In this document: positions 1 to 11,673 of the stretch, piece by piece
Layout of the letters: each line of letters starts with the position of its first letter
Numbering within the stretch: the stretch's first letter is position 1
Source: Symbiodinium kawagutii
Taxonomy: Eukaryota; Sar; Dinophyceae; Suessiales; Symbiodiniaceae
DNA: 64,000 nucleotides
Reading direction: 5' to 3'
NCBI GenBank assembly: GCA_009767595.1
Contig: VSDK01022083.1
Location: 361,382-425,381 of the forward strand
Made by a program: the position numbers and the translations under genes
The notes under the pieces: generated by a model
What the model was told of the DNA's origin: nothing
Seen by the model: the letters and a program-made list of their open reading frames with translations, nothing else
Databases searched by the model: none

Positions 1-1024
1 TCAATCATTAGCAACTTGGAACCGTTAGCAACTTGGTAGTAGTATTTACCAACAATGGTTACTTACATCATTTGACAATGGTAATTAACAGTAAATTGAG
101 CACTTAACAATTAACAACTGGTAATCAACTAACGATTTGATTTGGAATTTGCTTGGCTAATGATGATGAACAACTGGTTGATCATCAGTAACATGTCATT
201 AACCAATTAACCATTGGTAATCGTGATGTGAATGACGTTGTAATTCAGTCACGCCCAAATGATTAGCAACATGTGATGAACCATTTTGATTGTCAACCAT
301 TGGTAATCACTAAACATTTGGTCATTAACCATTAGCAATGTCAATCGTTTGATGGATCAATAGCAACATGTGATTGATCAACAATTTGATCAACAATAAT
401 TAGCAGTCAGTGATAGGACTAACCAATCAACATGTACCATTTGTCATCAATGCACAATCATGGTGAGTAACAGTGGTGAACTAACCATTAGCAATTGATC
501 ATTGATCATTACTAATCAACCATGATGGACAACGATTGCCAATCATTAGTCATCAATAATTCATAATTTTTGCTTAACCATTAGCAATGACTGATGATTA
601 ATTAGATTCTGCGAGCATTGTAATTGTCGATCATCAGATGATTTCACATGTTCTGAGAAGTATGGTAAGAAATCGTCAAGAATAAAGCGAGAACAAAGTA
701 TTGTGAGTTTCGATAGCTTCTCACAAAATTGGATAGCATCTGATGACTGTGTTTTAACAAGCATTAAGTGACTATTGGTAAGATTCTTGTGCTACCAAAG
801 TAACTCTATAACGGAGGATGGTTTCTATACGTTACTATCAGTAATCACAAGAGCTGTGTCAAAAACCCTTTAATCAGTTGTTGATTACTGATAGTAAAGG
901 TGTTTATTACAAATAAATTACTGATGATAGTTGTTGATGGCCCTTTAGTTTTAGAGTTGTAGTCACTATCAGCTATGGCCTTGTAATCAGTTGTTGATTA
1001 CGCATTTGCGTCCCCGATGCTTAC
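1..1024. other. AT-rich intronic or intergenic sequence
   Basis: No coding signal. It is built from degenerate ATTAGCAA, AACCATT and TGATCAA words; 820-1000 holds several near-copies of the word ATCAGTTGTTGATTAC. If gene C continues to the left, this is its next intron, lying downstream of the donor at 1024/1025. Confidence 0.5.
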
Positions 1025-1058
1025 CTGGCCACGGTTTTAGCTTACGCGGCCTCACTAG
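1025..1058 (-). CDS. Gene C exon, ends at a strong donor
   Basis: Small GC-rich island. On the minus strand it ends in CCAG followed by GTAAGCATC, one of the best donors in the window. With acceptor ACAG the frame reads LVRPRKLKPWP, a basic stretch, and starts in phase 0, matching the exon at 1303-1327. Acceptors further upstream (exon start 1072 or 1077) would add a few residues (AKGKQ) but change the entering phase. Product unknown. Confidence 0.45.
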
Positions 1059-1302
1059 CTGTTTCCCTTTCGCTGAGCTTGCGCGTCAGACCTTGAAGTA
1101 GCTGGGGTCATGTTGTATGACTTTACTCACTATTCATCAAGCAGTAAAGCCTTGATGACAACCTCAATCAGTCAGAGCAGTCCGCTGGTTGAAAACAAGA
1201 TTGCCCAAGTGAATGATAAAAGTGGATTCCGAGTAGGCTATGATGCAATGATGAAAGAAGAATGTCCAATGAGTCCGATGGTTATCAGACAATACTCCTT
1301 AC

Positions 1303-1327
1303 GTACAGCTCCCGCAACGCTTCCGCA
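1303..1327 (-). CDS. Gene C 25-base exon
   Basis: Acceptor CCCTGCAG and donor GTAAGGAG bracket 25 bases that read AEALRELY after one phase base. The entering phase (one base) matches the two-base end of the exon at 1952-2000, and it leaves in phase 0. The strong donor and the phase fit are the evidence; the exon is too small for a family assignment. Confidence 0.45.
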
Positions 1328-1951
1328 CTGCAGGGATTCACGTACGCGGGACCATACCCAGTGCAAGCCGAATACTAAGCTCTTTCATGGTTACTAGTCC
1401 TGCCATAACCTCTTGTTAGTGATTCTCCGTATAATTGCATAGTTATGTGCTAGTTTGTATCACGATAAACCACAAATTTGCCGATCCATGTTTTGTGATT
1501 CATTATGATTTGAGGGACGATGATCACCAAAATTCATCGTCATATGTGCTGAACTGGTGATCCAACAATGACGATTTGCTGCTGTTGCTATTGGCGATAG
1601 CTACCAACTATGACTGGCTAACAGTGGTAGATGGTGATGAATGATGGTTCATGGTGGATAGCGATCAGCAAAATCCAGGCAGATATACCAATGACAATCA
1701 TGACAAAGGCATTACAACTGGAAAATCCAAGCCTGGTTGGTGATTTCAATCCGTCTGAAACAATTTTCATGTAGATAATCAATCAACCATCCTGAGATAT
1801 TGGGGAAAACAACACACGCCAATAAAACTATCAAACTACCAACAATCGTAGTTGTTCAAGCATTGTTCTTGGCTATCATCCCAACAACCACTACTAGCTG
1901 TCATAAAACCACGAACCAAGTTTCCCCCAGCCATGACAAGGATATAGCCAC
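1328..1951 (-). other. Probable intron of gene C
   Basis: No coding signal. Sequence at 1540-1680 is rich in GATGATGG and ATGGTGG words, just right of the 1303 exon; 1780-1890 is richer in AACC and ACCA words, just left of the next exon. This fits the intron layout described in the findings. Confidence 0.4.
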
Positions 1952-2000
1952 TCCATGGCGGCATCGCATGGACCATGTGACGTGCGCCCCATGGACTCTG
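1952..2000 (-). CDS. Gene C candidate exon
   Basis: GC-rich island. Acceptor AACCAG, donor ATGGA/GTGGC. In the frame fixed by the exon at 2749-2848 (which ends with one base) it reads ESMGRTSHGPCDAAM, and it leaves with two bases that complete a codon in the 1303 exon. The other two minus frames are also open here, so support rests on phase continuity. Confidence 0.35.
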
Positions 2001-2651
2001 CTGGTTGCTTCGTAGGTCCCAAATACTTCCAATACTCGATGATAACTTGGTGGCGTAACTAGATTCCTTGTTAAAAGTTTCACTTTTAGTGGCTATTTGG
2101 TACATCAAGAGTATCCCAAAAAGGCTAAGAAGTGGCTGTAAGCCAGCTAGATAATTAGCTATTTGCTTACGATTGGTATTCCCAAATACTTCCAATGTTC
2201 CGTACATCAAATACTTAAATTGCACATAATAGCACAATAACAATTATGATTGATGATAGTCAACTTTACGTGTCAGCTATGGGATTGCTCATTATTTTTC
2301 ACGAAAAGTGATGCGTTAGTCATTAAATATTGCTTGCGGTACCTTCAGTGCATTGGTTAATTATTGCTGCTAATCGTTGCTGGTCAATCTTATCCCTATT
2401 GCCTATTGGTTATAGACTACCATTCCAAATTACCGAAAACAATAAACAATACATCTATAGGTTCCAATAGATATTGTTCTCGAAGTATTCATCTTAATCC
2501 AGTCACTCCTGTTGTTGGTGAGTTATCCCCCTCTTGATTTGATCCTCACATGCAAACTGCCATTTGGGCATCGGCCACTCCTGGTAGCTCCTGGCCTCGC
2601 GCCCCCTTGAAAGGCCATACTATATGCACCCCCACTTAGCAAGTGGTGACT
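2001..2651 (-). other. Probable intron of gene C
   Basis: No coding signal. Includes ATTGGTTATT-like words at 2350-2420 and a moderately GC-rich piece at 2560-2630 in which I see no convincing splice pair. Confidence 0.35.
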
Positions 2652-2705
2652 GACCATGGTTTCTAGGGGTTATATGCTACCTTCTAGGGTTTATAACCAT
2701 GGTAT
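2652..2705. repeat. Palindromic repeat family 3, copy 1
   Basis: Inverted repeat: ACCATGGTTTCTAGGGGTTAT on the left and ATAACCATGGT on the right, around an imperfect hairpin. A second copy starts near 42026 and shares the same downstream CACATCCAAGTA words. Confidence 0.55.
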
Positions 2706-2748
2706 CACAAGCTCCGCTGCACATCCAAGTAGGGGATACCCCTGCCAC

Positions 2749-2848
2749 CAGCCAGCCATAGCGACGCCTGCTTCTCCCACACTCGAAGAAACACCTCGCG
2801 TGGCGCAAGGATCACCATGTCATCCGCAATGAAGGCGGCACGGGTATC
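2749..2848 (-). CDS. Gene C exon (DTRAAF...)
   Basis: Strong coding look: codons mostly end in G or C, and the frame reads DTRAAFIADDMVILAPRE and on through VFLRVWEKQASLWLA. Acceptor CAGCTGAG (phase 0) or CAGCAG five bases earlier (which adds Glu); donor GCTG/GTGGCAGG leaves one base. Phase 0 entry follows the 4619 exon, and the one-base exit matches 1952-2000. The start DTR resembles the exon at 57372-57443. No family recognised. Confidence 0.6.
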
Positions 2849-2853
2849 CTCAG

Positions 2854-4618
2854 CTGCTGATGGTTCGCGCCGGGTCATGGTGCGCTACATGCTGAGCAGT
2901 TCATGATAGCAGGTGATAGCATGATGAACTGCCAAGATCAGGACGTCCTGATCAGAAGCAGCTGATATGGCAAGGCATCATGTGACCCAGCACCAAAAGG
3001 AATTGTTACATTGTCGAAGAAATATATGATCGGAAATATATTGTTGCGCTTCATCCTGTACCCAAAGTTTTGACTGGCACTAGCTTCTTGGGAGGTTCAT
3101 TTGGCTATCTATTTGGCTACATTGGCGGTTTCCCTGCGAAAAAAATATCATTCTTGGTTTTTATATAGACATATCCAACAGCAATGAGCCCAAACATAGC
3201 ACCTGCAAAGAACAGCCTGTTGCAATAAGACCAATAAGTTCCCTTGATACACAAAAAAAGAACGCTGAACCTCTCAATTTGTACGGGCTCCAGCGGCTGG
3301 TTTTAAAACAGAAACACGTGAGTCCAAACCAATGAATGGTGGACAGCTGTGGACAGCTGATTTCCATTCAAGTCGAGCTAAATCGAATAGTCCGCACTTG
3401 GACGGTCATTACGATGATATTCGAGAGAAATTACGATTGGCCATGGATACATCATTCTGTACTTGAAATGGCTGTTTCTGGAATATTCATATACGCAAAA
3501 CATAGGTATACTGATATGAATCTGAATGGATGTACCATCAATATGATTCATGATATGGTGTTGGCCATAGGTCAGGTCGTTTATAACAATAACAATAAAC
3601 CCATATGCCGTTATTAGATAATCATGTTGAGCAGCCAGTACTGGTTGCTGGTTACAACTCATCCCAAAAATATGAGTCCATTAGACAATCATCCTCAGGT
3701 ATGGTTGAAAACGAAAAATGTGCGAAACCCGTAGCAAGCTAACCATGATCAACCAGTAGTCAACCATGACCAGCCATTCATCAACCGTTTTCAACTGAGT
3801 GGCTATGGCATATAACAACCTGTAACCATTTTCAACCATCCATCAACCATGACTAGCCATTCATTAACAATTTTTGCACTGTTTTCATCAACCCGTAGGT
3901 ATTTTCTCAACTTTCAGACGACAATTTGTTTCTCAACCATTAGAGGTGCATCAATGATTTTCAACTATCAAAATTAACCACTCAGTAACACTATTAACTG
4001 TTAAACCCGCGAACTATTAAAACATTCTTTAGCCCTTTGAACATTCTTTAGCCCTTTGAACCATGAATAGTACATTGCTCACTAACAACCATAGGAATCA
4101 GTGAATTGGCAATAATACATGGCTGTTCTTGTTGAACTTTGCAATATCAACAGTCAGTTTGCATGATCCTAGCAACAGTCAGTTTGTTGAACATTATATA
4201 CTATTAACGCTACTGTTAACATTACTGTCAACAATATGGCTTTTCAGTTGCTGTGAAGTCAGCTAACTATTAACATTACTATTACTATTAACAGCTATAG
4301 TAACAATAGGAACTATTGGCAGCTATATCAACAGCTATAGTAATACTATCATACTATTGCTAACATTAGCAATTAACATTACTGTTACTGTTAACAATAT
4401 GAACTCAGTCAGTAACTGTTAAAAATATGAACATTACATACATTAGTATTAACGGCAATTGACATTACTATGAACAGCAAGTAACATTACTATCAACAGC
4501 TAGTGTTTATTAATTGACTAACAGTCAGCTAAGTATTACTATTACCAGTCCATAGACACTACTCTTAACAGTATGAACATGGCTGTTCAGTTAGCAACTC
4601 ATGGCCAACTGTTTTCAC
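2854..4618 (-). other. Probable intron of gene C
   Basis: About 1.8 kb without coding signal. The part nearest the 4619 exon (3720-4560) is dense in CAACCATGA, AACTATTAAC and CAACAGC words, the AACC-type arm expected left of an exon. 4020-4060 has a short direct repeat of ACATTCTTTAGCCCTTTGAA. Confidence 0.4.
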
Positions 4619-4696
4619 GGCCGGGTCTCGGCTTTCAAAAGACCCTTGGCGCAGCAACCGCGACCTGGATCCACGCGACCGGGGCATGGACCAATG
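4619..4696 (-). CDS. Gene C exon, Arg/Ser-rich
   Basis: Phase 0 to phase 0, 26 codons: HWSMPRSRGSRSRLLRQGSF then ESRDPA. Acceptor ACCATGAG, donor GCC/GTGAAAAC. The island is GC-rich between an AACC-word stretch on its left and a GTGATT-word stretch on its right (4700-4830), the flip typical of exons here. The start ATG-like codon inside is not needed. Confidence 0.5.
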
Positions 4697-5207
4697 CTCA
4701 TGGTGCGATATAACTAACCAACAAACATAGTGATTCTTGTATGGTTTTTTAGGGATTATAGTGATTTATAGTGATTGATCGTGATTAATAGTGGTTAATT
4801 AATAGTGATTATAGTGGTTAACAACAGGGAATAACAACCAACGACAAGAGTATCTGCCCAAATTGGGCAACCGAGAACACCAAAAAAGGATCATTTAGTA
4901 GGAAACCATTGGCTTTGGGGGTACCACTATTCTGACACATGCCCATATGGGTGTTTCTCAAGCCACTCTCAGCTAGCCGTCACGCTCCCTCAGTCATCGA
5001 GTTTCAGGGTGAAGCTGTGATACATAAGGAGAGAATCTTTCTACTTGTTCACTAGGTATGTATATATTTAAATCCTGTGTATATATAAAAAGATATGCTT
5101 TAAAAAGTGTTGATACCAGTATTTTGTGTGTTGTGTTTTGTCATATTTTGAAAAAATCAAGATTAGAGAATTGTAGAGAAAGAGAGTATAATGTAAACAA
5201 CAACAGC

Positions 5208-5238
<31 letters not shown>

Positions 5239-5270
5239 CCAGCAACAACAACAACAACAACAACAACAGC

Positions 5271-5302
<32 letters not shown>

Positions 5303-5858
5303 GAACAAGAACAAGAACAAGTACCAGTACAAGTAAGAACCCTCTGATGGATAACTCTACTAGTTAGCTGACATCCCCAGGTTCATATGAAAGCTGCCAA
5401 TCACTGGCAACGACATCTGGAAACCTGATATATTTCCAAGTCAATTTTCTGGGTTCTACAACCAAAAGCACGCTGAACCACTAGAACCACAACAATTTTC
5501 CCCAAGCGTTTTCAACCATTTCTTGAAGGCTGATTGTCTTGGCTGCACATGGACAATCACGTTGCTAAACAGTGACTATTGTGAAACCATTCAGTACAAT
5601 TCATGTCAGAAGATGATCCGCTAGTTCAGGGCAAACAATGGTCAACAATCATTGAGGACGGTTGACACTTCTTGATGATGGCAGATGGTTTTAAACCTCG
5701 ACTATGATGGTCAATTGGTTGATGTTTCTGACTACCATGATTCAGAAGGATTGGCATTACAGTGAAAGATCCCTCTAAAAAGATATCTGGTGGTAAATTT
5801 CCAGTTTTTGTACGCATAAATTTGTGGATCTAAACCTACTTCCTCACTCGAATGGCAC
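4697..5858 (-). other. Probable intron of gene C
   Basis: 4730-4830 consists of GTGATTATAGTG-type words; 4880-4990 holds a decayed copy end of the 105-bp inverted-repeat element (GGGTGTTTCTCAAGCC); 5201-5333 is a CAA-rich microsatellite. No coding signal. Confidence 0.4.
5201..5333. repeat. (CAA)n microsatellite
   Basis: Interrupted AAC/CAA trinucleotide run, passing into AAGAAC and TACCAGTAC hexamers at the right end. The poly-Asn and poly-Leu frames across it are repeat artefacts. Confidence 0.9.
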
Positions 5859-5951
5859 CTCAAGTCGATCAATTCTAGCCGCGCGGCCGCAATAGCACCA
5901 CGACAAATGCCTGAGGCGGAAGCGCCGCACTTGCCCGGTTGCCTCGTGGTT
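5859..5951 (-). CDS. Gene C exon
   Basis: GC-rich island, acceptor AATCCTCAG, donor CTTGAG/GTGCCA. Phase 0 frame reads NHEATGQVRRFRLRHLSW and ends in IDRLE, 31 codons. The two other frames are open too (one reads to a second good donor GTGAGG at 5847/5848), so the frame rests on phase 0 continuity with the 4619 exon. It could be the first exon of gene C visible here or an exon continuing gene B. Confidence 0.5.
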
Positions 5952-6452
5952 CTGAGGATTTCTGGAAGAAGAACAACAACCAGGGCAACTCATGTTAGCT
6001 GGTTGGTGGTTGAACCACCATTACGAAACATGTGTGCAAGTCAAGCAACCATTTGTTAACAATTGCCAAGGAAAATAGAAATGTCAATCAAACCACCGGC
6101 CAGGTAGGTAATGCTGAATGGGACTGGTCCATCATGGTTAGTCAGGATGAAGAATGGTTCATTAGAACAACAACCCAATAATCACAATTGGTACCCACCA
6201 ACTATATACGATGTAATGGTGAATGATGATCCATCATGATAATTGCACGTGGGTGATTATAACCAACAAACAACAAGCAAACAACCAACCACTCATGCTA
6301 CTTGTTTGTTGCTGTGGCTGCTTCTCAACCACCAAGCAAACCAACAACCCGCCGACAGCAACTCGACCAACGGGATACTATATCCCAACAACATCCAACA
6401 AACCTAAACCCACCAAGTTGAATCATCCGTCACCAGCACTAAGCCACCAACT
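5952..6452. other. Non-coding spacer or intron
   Basis: Contains CAACCAAC and ACCACC word clusters at 6270-6450 and a few GTTGGTGGTTGAACC words at 6000-6020. No exon seen. Confidence 0.4.
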
Positions 6453-6567
6453 GGCAGTGGGTCAAAACCCTGTACCCCTGGTTCTCCTATTATTAACCAG
6501 CTCGTTTTCCCTATAGTCTTGTTGGTGATTATCCCCCACTGGTTATTTAATATTGACCCATAGCCAT
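6453..6567 (+). mobile_element. 115-bp inverted-repeat element (family 1)
   Basis: Left end GGCAGTGGGTCAAAACCCTG, right end TATTGACCCATAGCCAT, which are near-complementary. Internal landmarks TACCCCTGGTTC and TTATCCCCCA are shared with the copies at 33577, 38653, 49735 and 60633. No coding capacity: a MITE-like element. Confidence 0.75.
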
Positions 6568-6690
6568 ATATAGCTGGTATATCCCTTATAGTTGCTAGTT
6601 GTTATCCCCTATTATTAACCATTAAACCAGCTAGGCTTCACCATTGGTTGGTTGGTTAATATATGACCCAACTCGCCAACTGACCATCCC
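6568..6690 (+). mobile_element. Family 1 composite extension
   Basis: Directly after a family 1 copy comes TATAGCTGGTATATCCC ... CCAGCTAGGCTTCACC, ending in ATATGACCCAACTCGCC, another family 1 end. The same pairing occurs in reverse order at 17673-17878, so this is a recurrent composite, not a chance neighbour. Confidence 0.6.
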
Positions 6691-6729
6691 CCACCATCCC
6701 CGGTTGTACTACCCTTGGGGGTTTACACA

Positions 6730-8560
6730 GAGGAAAAAAATCTCGTAATTCAACTGGGACATAACCTTTTTGAAATTAATATTCTATGGGTGTGATCCTT
6801 TAGCATCTCATTAACATATACTAACATCAGCTCAACATGTTCATCAATTTTTCCGGCCAGCTCTGACACACTGGCATGAAAATCCTGGGATCCAAGGTTT
6901 TTAAAAAAAACATTTTTTCCCGCCACAATTATCATGTGAAAATTATTATTGGTGGAATATGACCTTTGTTAACACTGTAGATTTCTGCGGACGTTTTTAA
7001 TGGATGCGATTGATTCTGTTGGGGCCAACCTTTTACAACATTATGGTTTTCCCCGCACGTGAACTTGAAATCCTGTCACCCAACGTTGCAAGACAGTGGC
7101 AAAATCCCCGGGCACCAACAATGAAATCCAGAGGTTTGACCTGTTTACTTTTCTGATTGTTTCTATTCTGATGGATTTTCTGGGCCAAAACCATTGTGCA
7201 TCTTCTGCCACTTTGCATCAACATCTCTGTTCTCTCTGTTCTGTTCTCTCCAACTCTCTCCCTCCAAAGCTTTCCTTCAATGCCTGGACAAAGCACCCTG
7301 GACCAGGTTGAACCACCAGGAAAATACTTTATAAATCGCCAGCCTTCTTCTTGAGGGTGCGGAAGTCGGGCATATTGGGATGGTAAGTCGACATGAATTG
7401 GGAAAAATGCTCAAACAAAATGTTCAAGACTCCAAGGCCTTCGAGGCTATTCAGACTCCAAGACTCTTGGCGAGCAAACAGTTTCCACTAAAACCGTCGT
7501 GGCTGGAGCATTGTCTCTGGCACGTTTTTCGAAAAAAAAAAAAAAAAAGAAATACATGCATTTGGCAGGGTTTTTGACGCAATATTCTTTCAGCAAAATG
7601 TTGAAGAAAAACAGTTTCGCGTATGTGTTTTCAAAAAAAAGCCCTGCAACAAATTGCGAGTGTTCCCCACATGTCATTTGGCAGAATTTTCGGGTATCCC
7701 TCCCTGGGACCTTTGCGACATCATCTTTCAACATTGCTGCTTCGTATCAGCCTCTCTGCTCTCTCTCTCTCTCTCTATATCTGTTCCGTTCTTTCTGTCT
7801 CTCGCTTTCTCCCCTCTCTACCTCTCTACCTCTCTTCTCCATTTTTTTCCTTTAATGCCTAGGGAGGGTCAGCCCTGCACATTCCAAAGCACCCTGGACC
7901 ACGTTGAACCACCTGGACAACATTTTATGAACCAGACTTCTTCTCGGGGGTGCGGAAGGAGTCGCGCAAATTGGAAAGGCACGTGGACATGAATTGGGAA
8001 AAATGCTCAAACAAGACTCCAAGACTCCCAAGACTGTTGATAATCAAACGATTTCTATTAAAACTTGTCTCTAGTACATTCTTGACGGGCCAATGGTCTC
8101 TCTGAGATGTTCCCAAGTAAGTCATTAGGAATTGCTTTTTGTGGGCTCTAGCCTTTCCTGCTTTATTGTTCAAAACTCGAATTTCATTGAGTTATACCAT
8201 CCGCACGTGCTCCAGTGGCGTCTGTATTTCCCCCAATTCAAACTTGATTTTGCGGGTCACAACCTTATCTGAAATTCAGTTTTTCCCCGGTTCCAAAATT
8301 GAAATCCTGTCACCCAACCTTGTAGAAATCAACATTTTTCCCCTCGACAAAAATTGGAACAGATTTATTTCCTAGGTATCAACCTTTATCAGCAGTCTCT
8401 CGTCACTGCAGGACCCAAACATAGCCAGATATTAAAATCCTGAGATCCAATTTTTATGATTTTTCTGTTTTTCCCCGCTGACATCTTTGAGTTCAAATTA
8501 TTTTAGGTGGTTCCAACGTTTCCAAACCTAAGAGACTCAAAAAATATTTGATTTCAAATT
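6730..8560. repeat. Degenerate duplicated block
   Basis: Phrases recur about 0.6 kb apart: AGCACCCTGGACCA with GTTGAACCACC at about 7292 and 7890, GGGTGCGGAAG at about 7355 and 7950, ATGAATTGGGAAAAATGCTC at about 7393 and 7990, and CTTGAAATCCTGTCACCCAA-like text at about 7065 and 8302. CT-rich runs (7215-7265, 7755-7850) recur too. It looks like a diverged tandem duplication or old transposon cluster; the ORFs inside are low complexity. Confidence 0.6.
7755..7850. repeat. CT-rich low-complexity tract
   Basis: TCTCTCTC runs and CTACCTCTC repeats on the plus strand, inside the duplicated block. Confidence 0.85.
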
Positions 8561-8653
8561 TTGAAAAACCCAAGTGAACTCCCAGGAAAGTAATTTCAAT
8601 GTACCACAGGGGATCCCCCACCTTAACCCCACCACCACCCCTTCGCCGCCGCG

Positions 8654-8796
8654 TCACTCGCCGGTGAGGCCCTCCACGTTGCGCGCGGCGCGCAGCCGCG
8701 CCCACACGCAGGGTGGCCCACCCGTGGCGTTGCGCAGCACCGGTGCCCAGGGGAAGTCCGACACCACCAGCAGGTCCGGCCTCGGCCATGAAGCCA
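8654..8796 (-). CDS. Gene B 3'-terminal exon
   Basis: Acceptor CCTTCCCAG. After two phase bases the frame reads ASWPRPDLLVVSDFPWAPVL, continues RNATGGPPCVWARLRAARNV and ends EGLTGE and TGA. Third codon positions are almost all G or C. The entry phase matches the one-base exit of the 9953 exon. TGA may be the true end of gene B; alternatively CACCG/GCGAGT could act as a GC donor and join the gene to the exon at 5951. No family recognised. Confidence 0.65.
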
Positions 8797-9952
8797 CTGG
8801 GAAGGATGGTCATTTCATGGGCAAATACGAGTTGATCATGGTTTAAAGTGGTCAAAAATGGTTGGTTGATGGGCATTTGATGGTCATTTGATGGTTGGTT
8901 GATGGTCATGTGATGGTTACGAGATGTTACGAGTTGATCTTGGTTTGGAATGCTCGTTGATTGATGGTTCACTGATGGTGAATCCCAGGTGATATTGATG
9001 GTTGATGGGGGTTGAAAATGGGCCGAGAGTTGTCAATGATGGTATTGGATGCTGGCTGGTCGATAGGAATGCTCTATGATCCAAATGATGGACAATAGTG
9101 TTCGATAACAGCTATGTGATGATTGTCAACATTGGGTGATAATGGCTCAGATGTATCACTAGTAAGATCACATGTTTGAAAGGGAATGTACAGCAATTCT
9201 GCAACTACGTATGGGCCCGGGCTGGTTGATAGCATTTGGATCAGCGCATCATTTACACACTCTGAATCAATAACGCGCAACACATGGTATACTCCGAAAG
9301 CTCTTTCTTCAGCATGATGTTGAGATTGAAATGGACAGAATCTTGATATCACTGCTGATCAGTGCCCACTAACCACTCGATCGAACTCTCGTAGCAAAAC
9401 GAAGACACGTCACCACTAGGAATCATGGTTTGTCATTGGTATCCCAAGTGCATCCAATGGTTCATGCTGATCAAACATTCTGAGACATCTTCGACCATGC
9501 AACATCACCATCACTCAGCGGTTGATCCACCTGCAGCCGTTACATCGCACCTGGTTTTGAAGGTGACCTGAGCTCCATTGTCCAACATCGCTGCTAGAAT
9601 CAGCATGCACCAGCATCAACCAGCTTCACCGGTGCTCAACCATCATTACCCAGCTCATTGGCCTTCATTTAGCATTTTAACTGGCATTTGCAAATTATCA
9701 ACCATCATTAGCCACCCTTGTAATACGATCAGTACTTATCGCATTCAAATTCCACTATTGAGAATGATGAAACATGACTGGAAGCCCTGAGCTACAAGTA
9801 AAAAACAGCCTGACCATTCTCAACCAGCCATGACTAACCACTCACCACCCGCATTTGGTGACTTCGGGCACTTTTGGCTCCTGGCTCGGTTGCATGGCCT
9901 AGGTTCCTAGGGGGCGCCCCTTCACAGCTCCTGGCCTCCCACCAGCAGTCAC
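8797..9952 (-). other. Gene B intron with complementary arms
   Basis: 8800-9060 is dense in TTGATGG, ATGGTCATTTGATGG and ATGGTTGG words; 9480-9850 is dense in CAACCATCA, CACCAGCATCAACC and ACTAACCACTC words. The two arms face each other and are broadly complementary. ORFs in between (9074-9352 minus) show no domain. Confidence 0.6.
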
Positions 9953-10031
9953 CTAGACGCCTCAGGCGGAGGAAGACGTGGTACCGAATCCGAGAACTCT
10001 CTTCACGGGCCAGCACGCGCTTCAGGCAAGC
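9953..10031 (-). CDS. Gene B exon
   Basis: Acceptor GTTCGTAG, donor CTAG/GTGACTGC. Phase 0 frame, 26 codons, reads ACLKRVLAREESSRIRYHVF then LRLRRL: basic and probably helical. An in-frame TAG lies exactly at the acceptor, as expected for an exon edge. It fits the phase 0 exit of 11674-11788 and passes one base to 8654-8796. Confidence 0.65.
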
Positions 10032-11673
10032 CTACGAACCCGTGGCAAGTTCTACGGAACGGTTGGGTGGAGGATATAGAATCAATGGGTTGATGAATGG
10101 TGACTTGATAGTTTGAGAAATGGGTTGTAAATGATTTGATACATGGTGAAATGGTTTCATTACGATAAGGGTGGCTGATGGACATTTCAAAAGGCCATTG
10201 ATTTTCGTGCAGTAAATATAACCACCAGCTTGAAAAACGACTAATTCACCAACTACATGATTGAAATTCTGTGAACATTGCGCCCCGCTCAACCAGTTGG
10301 ATGAAAACTCCAGTCTTGATGCCACAGGTATTGATTTTCCAAAGATAATCCTTGGAAAAATAACGATCCGCTGCCATGCTGACAATAGTGGTATCCGAAT
10401 CTCTTTGACTCAAAGCCGTGAGATGGTTCCCACAATTGAATCATGATTGCTTAAGTACCCATCATTGTGGCTAGCCAAATATTGACTTGAGGCCACGGGT
10501 GGGCAACGAAAACTAGGATGGCACTTGACTTGACTGGAAAAACAAACAACGCGATAAAGCATGCATTCATTTTTGTTGAACTCAACCGCAACGATTAGAA
10601 ACTGGAGTGCAGCAAAAACGGCTTTGGGTGGAATTGAGCCTACCAAGGGGGAAGGCCTATAACAATTGAAATATTAATCATTTGTGACTTTTGGAAGTCC
10701 TGCCCCTGCCAAAGCAAGAGCAACTTCAGCTAGCTGACGCTAGTTTTAGTGACAATCATTTACCACTGCTATCAGTCAAGATATCTGCATGACACCTCTT
10801 AAAATCACAATGTTGGAACCCAAATGTAAAATTGGCTACCATCAATAGGCAGTATTCAGCAGAATTCACTGTCAATTCATCCCGCAACCCATCAATCATT
10901 CATCCCCATCAAGCCATCTGATGGCTGCCAAAGGATTTTTTAAGCAGCATCTGACTATCGATCACTAGTTAAGCGAGGGTTCCAGCCATCAAGAAAGAAC
11001 CCCTGGTGCCGTTGATTGCAAACTCAGTAGCCATCATGCACCCGGCGGTTTGACATTGCTCACTTGCGATTGACCAGCGGTAGTGAACACTACCGTTGCC
11101 CAATTATTCGGACTATGAATCCAACCACTACAATCCTACTCTCATCATCAAAGAATTTTGACCATGAAAAAAGCATCAATGAACCATCAATCGCGCATCA
11201 ACGATCACATCAACATCAGACAACCATCAAATAACCATCACATCACCAACACCAACCATCAAATAACCGTCGAACAATCATCAAATCACTTTCGTTGACC
11301 ATCAAACAACCATCAAGCAATCATGAAATTACTTGCATCAACCAGCAAACGGCCATCAAACAACCATCAACCAATCATTAAACCCTTTTCGGTAACCATG
11401 AAATCACAATCGCAAACCATCAAATCGCCATCATCAACCATCAACAAACATTCGTGAGCCATTAGGCCACCATCAAAAACCATCAAGAACGGTCAATTGA
11501 CCGTCAAACCACCATCATTCACCATAGAATAATCATCAAACAATCATCAAACCACCCTCATCAACACTTACATAGCCATCAAGGAATCATCAAATTTAAC
11601 CATCAAAGAAACACAAAATCATGAACAATTCATCACTTAGCCATTCATTCACCAAGTCGTTTTGTTTCACCAC
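10032..11673 (-). other. Gene B intron with complementary arms
   Basis: 10070-10180 holds TTGATGAATGGTGA-type words; 10860-11640 is almost entirely ACCATCAA and CATCAAACAACC words, the clearest CCATCA arm in the window. 10200-10700 is unremarkable. Confidence 0.65.

Noticed and set aside
5058-5336. Poly-Asn/poly-Leu frames
   Set aside because: Created by the CAA microsatellite; no conserved flanking coding sequence.
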